From NCBI GenBank assembly GCA_948968885.1, contig CAREUR010000016.1, positions 1 to 24,680 of the forward strand: 24,680 bases of DNA, given 5' to 3'. Shown here in pieces: positions 22,948 to 24,680 of this stretch. The position numbers and the translations under genes were made by a program. Source of the DNA: an uncultured Eubacteriales bacterium (GTDB lineage: Bacteria; Bacillota; Clostridia; Oscillospirales; Acutalibacteraceae). The notes below the pieces were generated by a model. The model worked only from the letters and a program-made list of their open reading frames with translations. It made no database searches and was not told the DNA's origin. How positions within the stretch are numbered: position 1 is the stretch's first letter; every line of letters starts with the position of its first letter.

Positions 22948-23638
22948 CTTTCAATAATTTTATCGTTTTGTTTTCGTCGTCCAACACGATCCGTTTGGTC
23001 TTTATAAGCTCCAGAACCGCCAAAAACGTAGCAACCATCTCGGATTTTGTTTGCCGCCCCGAAAAAAGTGAGCTGTAATCCGCCGCGTTTAAGGCTTTTA
23101 ATTTTCGCAAAACGAATATGACCTTTGAGAAAACCGATACAATTTTTCTAGAAACTATCTGCGAAAAAACCTCTTTAGATGGCGGCATCTTGCTAGCTTT
23201 CCGCCCAATTACGTCGGTGTAAGCTTTAATGAGAGCTGAAACTTTATGTTGAATCGAGTACGTCCTGTCGGGCGTTATCTCTTGAGGCGGCCTTGCAATA
23301 AGGCCAAAATTCATCTCTTTCTCCAGCACTTTCGCCATCCTCTGATACTGCTCATACTCTAGCAGCTGCCCCGTCAGCTCTTGCTTTAACGACTCGGCCT
23401 CTTCGTGTTTTGGCAGCAGCATCGCCGTTTTTATGTAGATCAGCCGCGCGGCCATCTCCAAAAACTCGCTTGAAACCTCCATATCCTGCACTTTCATATG
23501 CTCTATGTGGCTCAGGTACTGCGCCAAAAGCTCCGAGATTTGCACATCGTAAATGTTGAGCTTGTTTTTCTTTATCAAGTGCAAAAGCAGCTCGATTGGG
23601 CCTTCAAAGTCATTTAGCTTGTACGACATTTTCTCCAT
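22916..23638 (-). CDS. scpA: Segregation and condensation protein A (kleisin)
   Basis: ScpA bridges the SMC dimer heads and binds ScpB. The 240-residue protein has the family N-terminus YKLNDFEGPIELLLHLIKKN, the following DVQISELLAQYLSHI and the helix EFLEMAARLIYIKTAMLLP. The C-terminal winged helix ends near SEMVATFLAVLELIKTKRI. ATG at 23638 lies 8 bases after AAGGGT and 6 bases after the M50 protease stop; a second in-frame ATG three codons on is less well spaced. It overlaps scpB at its 3' end. Confidence 0.95.
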   Translation of the reverse strand: MEKMSYKLNDFEGPIELLLHLIKKNKLNIYDVQISELLAQYLSHIEHMKVQDMEVSSEFLEMAARLIYIKTAMLLPKHEEAESLKQELTGQLLEYEQYQRMAKVLEKEMNFGLIARPPQEITPDRTYSIQHKVSALIKAYTDVIGRKASKMPPSKEVFSQIVSRKIVSVFSKVIFVLRKLKALNAADYSSLFSGRQTKSEMVATFLAVLELIKTKRIVLDDENKTIKLLKVGAKVGSKKS

Positions 23639-23644
23639 GCGAGT

Positions 23645-24349
23645 TTACCCTTTGCCAAAAAAGTAAAATAGATGCTCAAACGGCAGCGACGCAGCGCTCG
23701 CCATTTTGTTAAAAATGAAGTTCTTAAACAGCGCTAAAGGAACCGAGAAAACTCCCGCAAACAGCATTACAAAGACAGCTAATGTTATGTAATGCTCATA
23801 CTGATAGTACTTATCTAAAAATTTGTCTGGCAAAAACGCGGCGAAAATTTTTGATCCATCGAGCGGCGGCAGCGGAAGTAAGTTAAACACTGCCAGTCCT
23901 ACATTAACGTCGGCAAAAAGAAACATAATTCCTATGAACTGACCGCAGACTTCTTCCCCCATCCAGCTTATAAATGGCTCACGAAACCAAAACACCGCAA
24001 AAGAAATCATCATGAAAATTAGCGCTACAATTAAGTTCGAAAGTGGCCCTGCCAGCGCTGTTAGCGCCATGCCGAGTTTTGGCCTTTTAAAATTTCTTGG
24101 GTCCACTGGCACTGGTCTTGCCCAGCCAAATTTAAAAAGAAGCAGTGCCGACGCGCCCAGTGGATCTATATGCTTTAATGGATTTAATGTTAATCTGCCA
24201 CTGTCTCTTGCGGTGTTATCTCCCAATTTATACGCCACAAATCCGTGCGCCCACTCGTGTATTGGCAAAATCACAAAAATCGTCACAAGCAGCGCGGATA
24301 TCACCACCAACGCCGTCTCTAGCGTCATTCCCTCTTGCAAAAACCACAT
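23645..24349 (-). CDS. Site-2 protease family membrane metallopeptidase (M50)
   Basis: This is an intramembrane zinc metalloprotease-like protein of 234 residues. The catalytic HEWAH (H31, E32, H35) lies in the first transmembrane region. The third ligand is D164 in LPLPPLDGSK, and a conserved ALAGPLSNLIVA lies near 98-110. Hydrophobic segments occur at about 14-32, 93-120, 138-160 and 188-208. The substrate is unknown. This family regularly precedes scpA in Clostridia. ATG at 24349 has a weak upstream GAGTG. No PDZ domain is present, so it is of the compact type rather than RseP/SpoIVFB-like with accessory domains. Confidence 0.92.
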   Translation of the reverse strand: MWFLQEGMTLETALVVISALLVTIFVILPIHEWAHGFVAYKLGDNTARDSGRLTLNPLKHIDPLGASALLLFKFGWARPVPVDPRNFKRPKLGMALTALAGPLSNLIVALIFMMISFAVFWFREPFISWMGEEVCGQFIGIMFLFADVNVGLAVFNLLPLPPLDGSKIFAAFLPDKFLDKYYQYEHYITLAVFVMLFAGVFSVPLALFKNFIFNKMASAASLPFEHLFYFFGKG

Positions 24350-24369
24350 TTATAATCACTCTCTCCATC

Positions 24370-24398
24370 ATTATAATTTATTTCATTTTAAAGCAAAA
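24370..24398 (-). promoter_or_regulatory. Possible promoter for the M50 protease-scpAB unit
   Basis: A consensus TATAAT is on the minus strand at 24370-24375, about 20 bases before the protease start codon. At 17-base spacing the -35 (TTTTGC) is poor; TTGCTT at 15-base spacing is slightly better. Supported mainly by the -10. Confidence 0.35.
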
Positions 24399-24429
24399 CT
24401 TCATAATGGTAAAAAAACCTGATTTCCCT

Positions 24430-24680
24430 TTATGTTGCCGTAAGTGCCTTTTCATTTGCGTGTGCATAAAAAATCATTCTGGGATTATGGCTAATAACAA
24501 GCTTCCAATCATCTTTAGCTTTTGTATTTTCATTATAAGCATCAAGATACTCCATCGGCTCCAAATCTCCAACAAAGCAGCTTCCGTCATCTAGAATAAG
24601 AGATATACTGTCATTGCTATGGCTTGGGGTAGACAAAATTTCTCCATCTATTCCAAGGCTTCGAAGAAAAGCTCTGCTTT
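24430..24680 (-). CDS. Metallo-beta-lactamase-fold hydrolase, C-terminal part (cut by window edge)
   Basis: This is the last 82 codons and stop of a gene whose 5' end lies beyond the right edge; the frame stays open to base 24680. The visible part contains the typical C-terminal MBL-fold signatures. They are a metal-binding His in TPSHSNDSISLIL, the bridging Asp in FVGDL, and a late His in IFYAHA. This supports a zinc-dependent hydrolase of the broad MBL superfamily, but substrate and subfamily cannot be told from this fragment. A TTG inside the frame at 24636 should not be taken as the start, because the frame continues upstream with plausible family sequence. Confidence 0.8.
   Translation of the reverse strand, partial: SRAFLRSLGIDGEILSTPSHSNDSISLILDDGSCFVGDLEPMEYLDAYNENTKAKDDWKLVISHNPRMIFYAHANEKALTAT

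Noticed and set aside
24430..24636. Small complete gene starting at TTG 24636
   Set aside because: The frame stays open to the window edge with MBL-like sequence upstream of that TTG, so it is the end of a larger gene.
1..24680. CRISPR array, insertion sequence, tRNA, attachment site or toxin-antitoxin pair
   Set aside because: No spaced direct repeats, terminal inverted repeats with transposase, cloverleaf-like sequence or small paired ORFs were found; gaps between genes are short and mostly explained by promoters.

Overview
The window is chromosomal DNA of an endospore-forming Firmicute, most likely a member of the Clostridia. The evidence is a pro-sigma-E gene next to its processing protease SpoIIGA, a YtfJ/GerW-family spore protein, and the Firmicutes neighbourhood of M50 protease, scpA, scpB, DUF2953, ytfJ, D-Ala-D-Ala carboxypeptidase and rluB. 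It also has bacterial-type ProS, moderate-to-low GC, and frequent TTG/GTG starts behind good Shine-Dalgarno sequences. I cannot assign a genus. No mobile element, prophage, CRISPR array or tRNA was seen.

Layout. (1) Positions 1-307 hold the promoter and 5' leader of a ribosomal RNA operon read on the minus strand towards the left edge. The rRNA gene itself lies outside the window. (2) Positions 308-7581, minus strand: radC, uvrB, uvrA, spoIIGA and sigE, in transcription order. These are DNA-repair genes followed by the mother-cell sporulation switch. A sigma-A promoter lies before radC, and a weaker candidate with two Spo0A-box-like sequences lies before spoIIGA. (3) Positions 7737-8696, plus strand: a lone RluA-family pseudouridine synthase. 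(4) Positions 8706-13309, minus strand: proS, a secreted two-domain peptidoglycan hydrolase (amidase plus NlpC/P60-like) and trxB. (5) Positions 13465-19384, plus strand: a seven-gene dTDP-L-rhamnose and glycosyltransferase operon in the order GT2, rmlA, rmlD, rmlB, GT2, rmlC, GT2, behind a near-consensus promoter. (6) Positions 19389-24349, minus strand: M50 protease, scpA, scpB, DUF2953, ytfJ, D-Ala-D-Ala carboxypeptidase and rluB. (7) Positions 24430-24680, minus strand: the C-terminal end of a metallo-beta-lactamase-fold hydrolase cut by the window edge.

How the genes work together. SpoIIGA cleaves pro-SigE. UvrA, UvrB and RadC belong to DNA repair. The four Rml enzymes make dTDP-L-rhamnose, and the three GT2 enzymes probably build a short rhamnose-containing glycan. 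No flippase, polymerase, exporter or initiating transferase is present, so assembly must be completed by genes elsewhere. ScpA and ScpB are the kleisin and winged-helix partners of SMC. Most genes and the rRNA operon are on the minus strand. The plus-strand genes have T-rich sense strands, as expected for lagging-strand genes, so replication probably runs from right to left.

I found no clearly undescribed defence or mobile system. The least ordinary items are the two-catalytic-domain hydrolase coupled to proS, the rhamnose operon with its gene order and shared divergent promoter region, the Cys-to-His change in a UvrA zinc module, and the possible Spo0A control of spoIIGA-sigE. Several start codons are moved here from the longest possible ORF to the one supported by a Shine-Dalgarno sequence (trxB, the amidase, rmlA).
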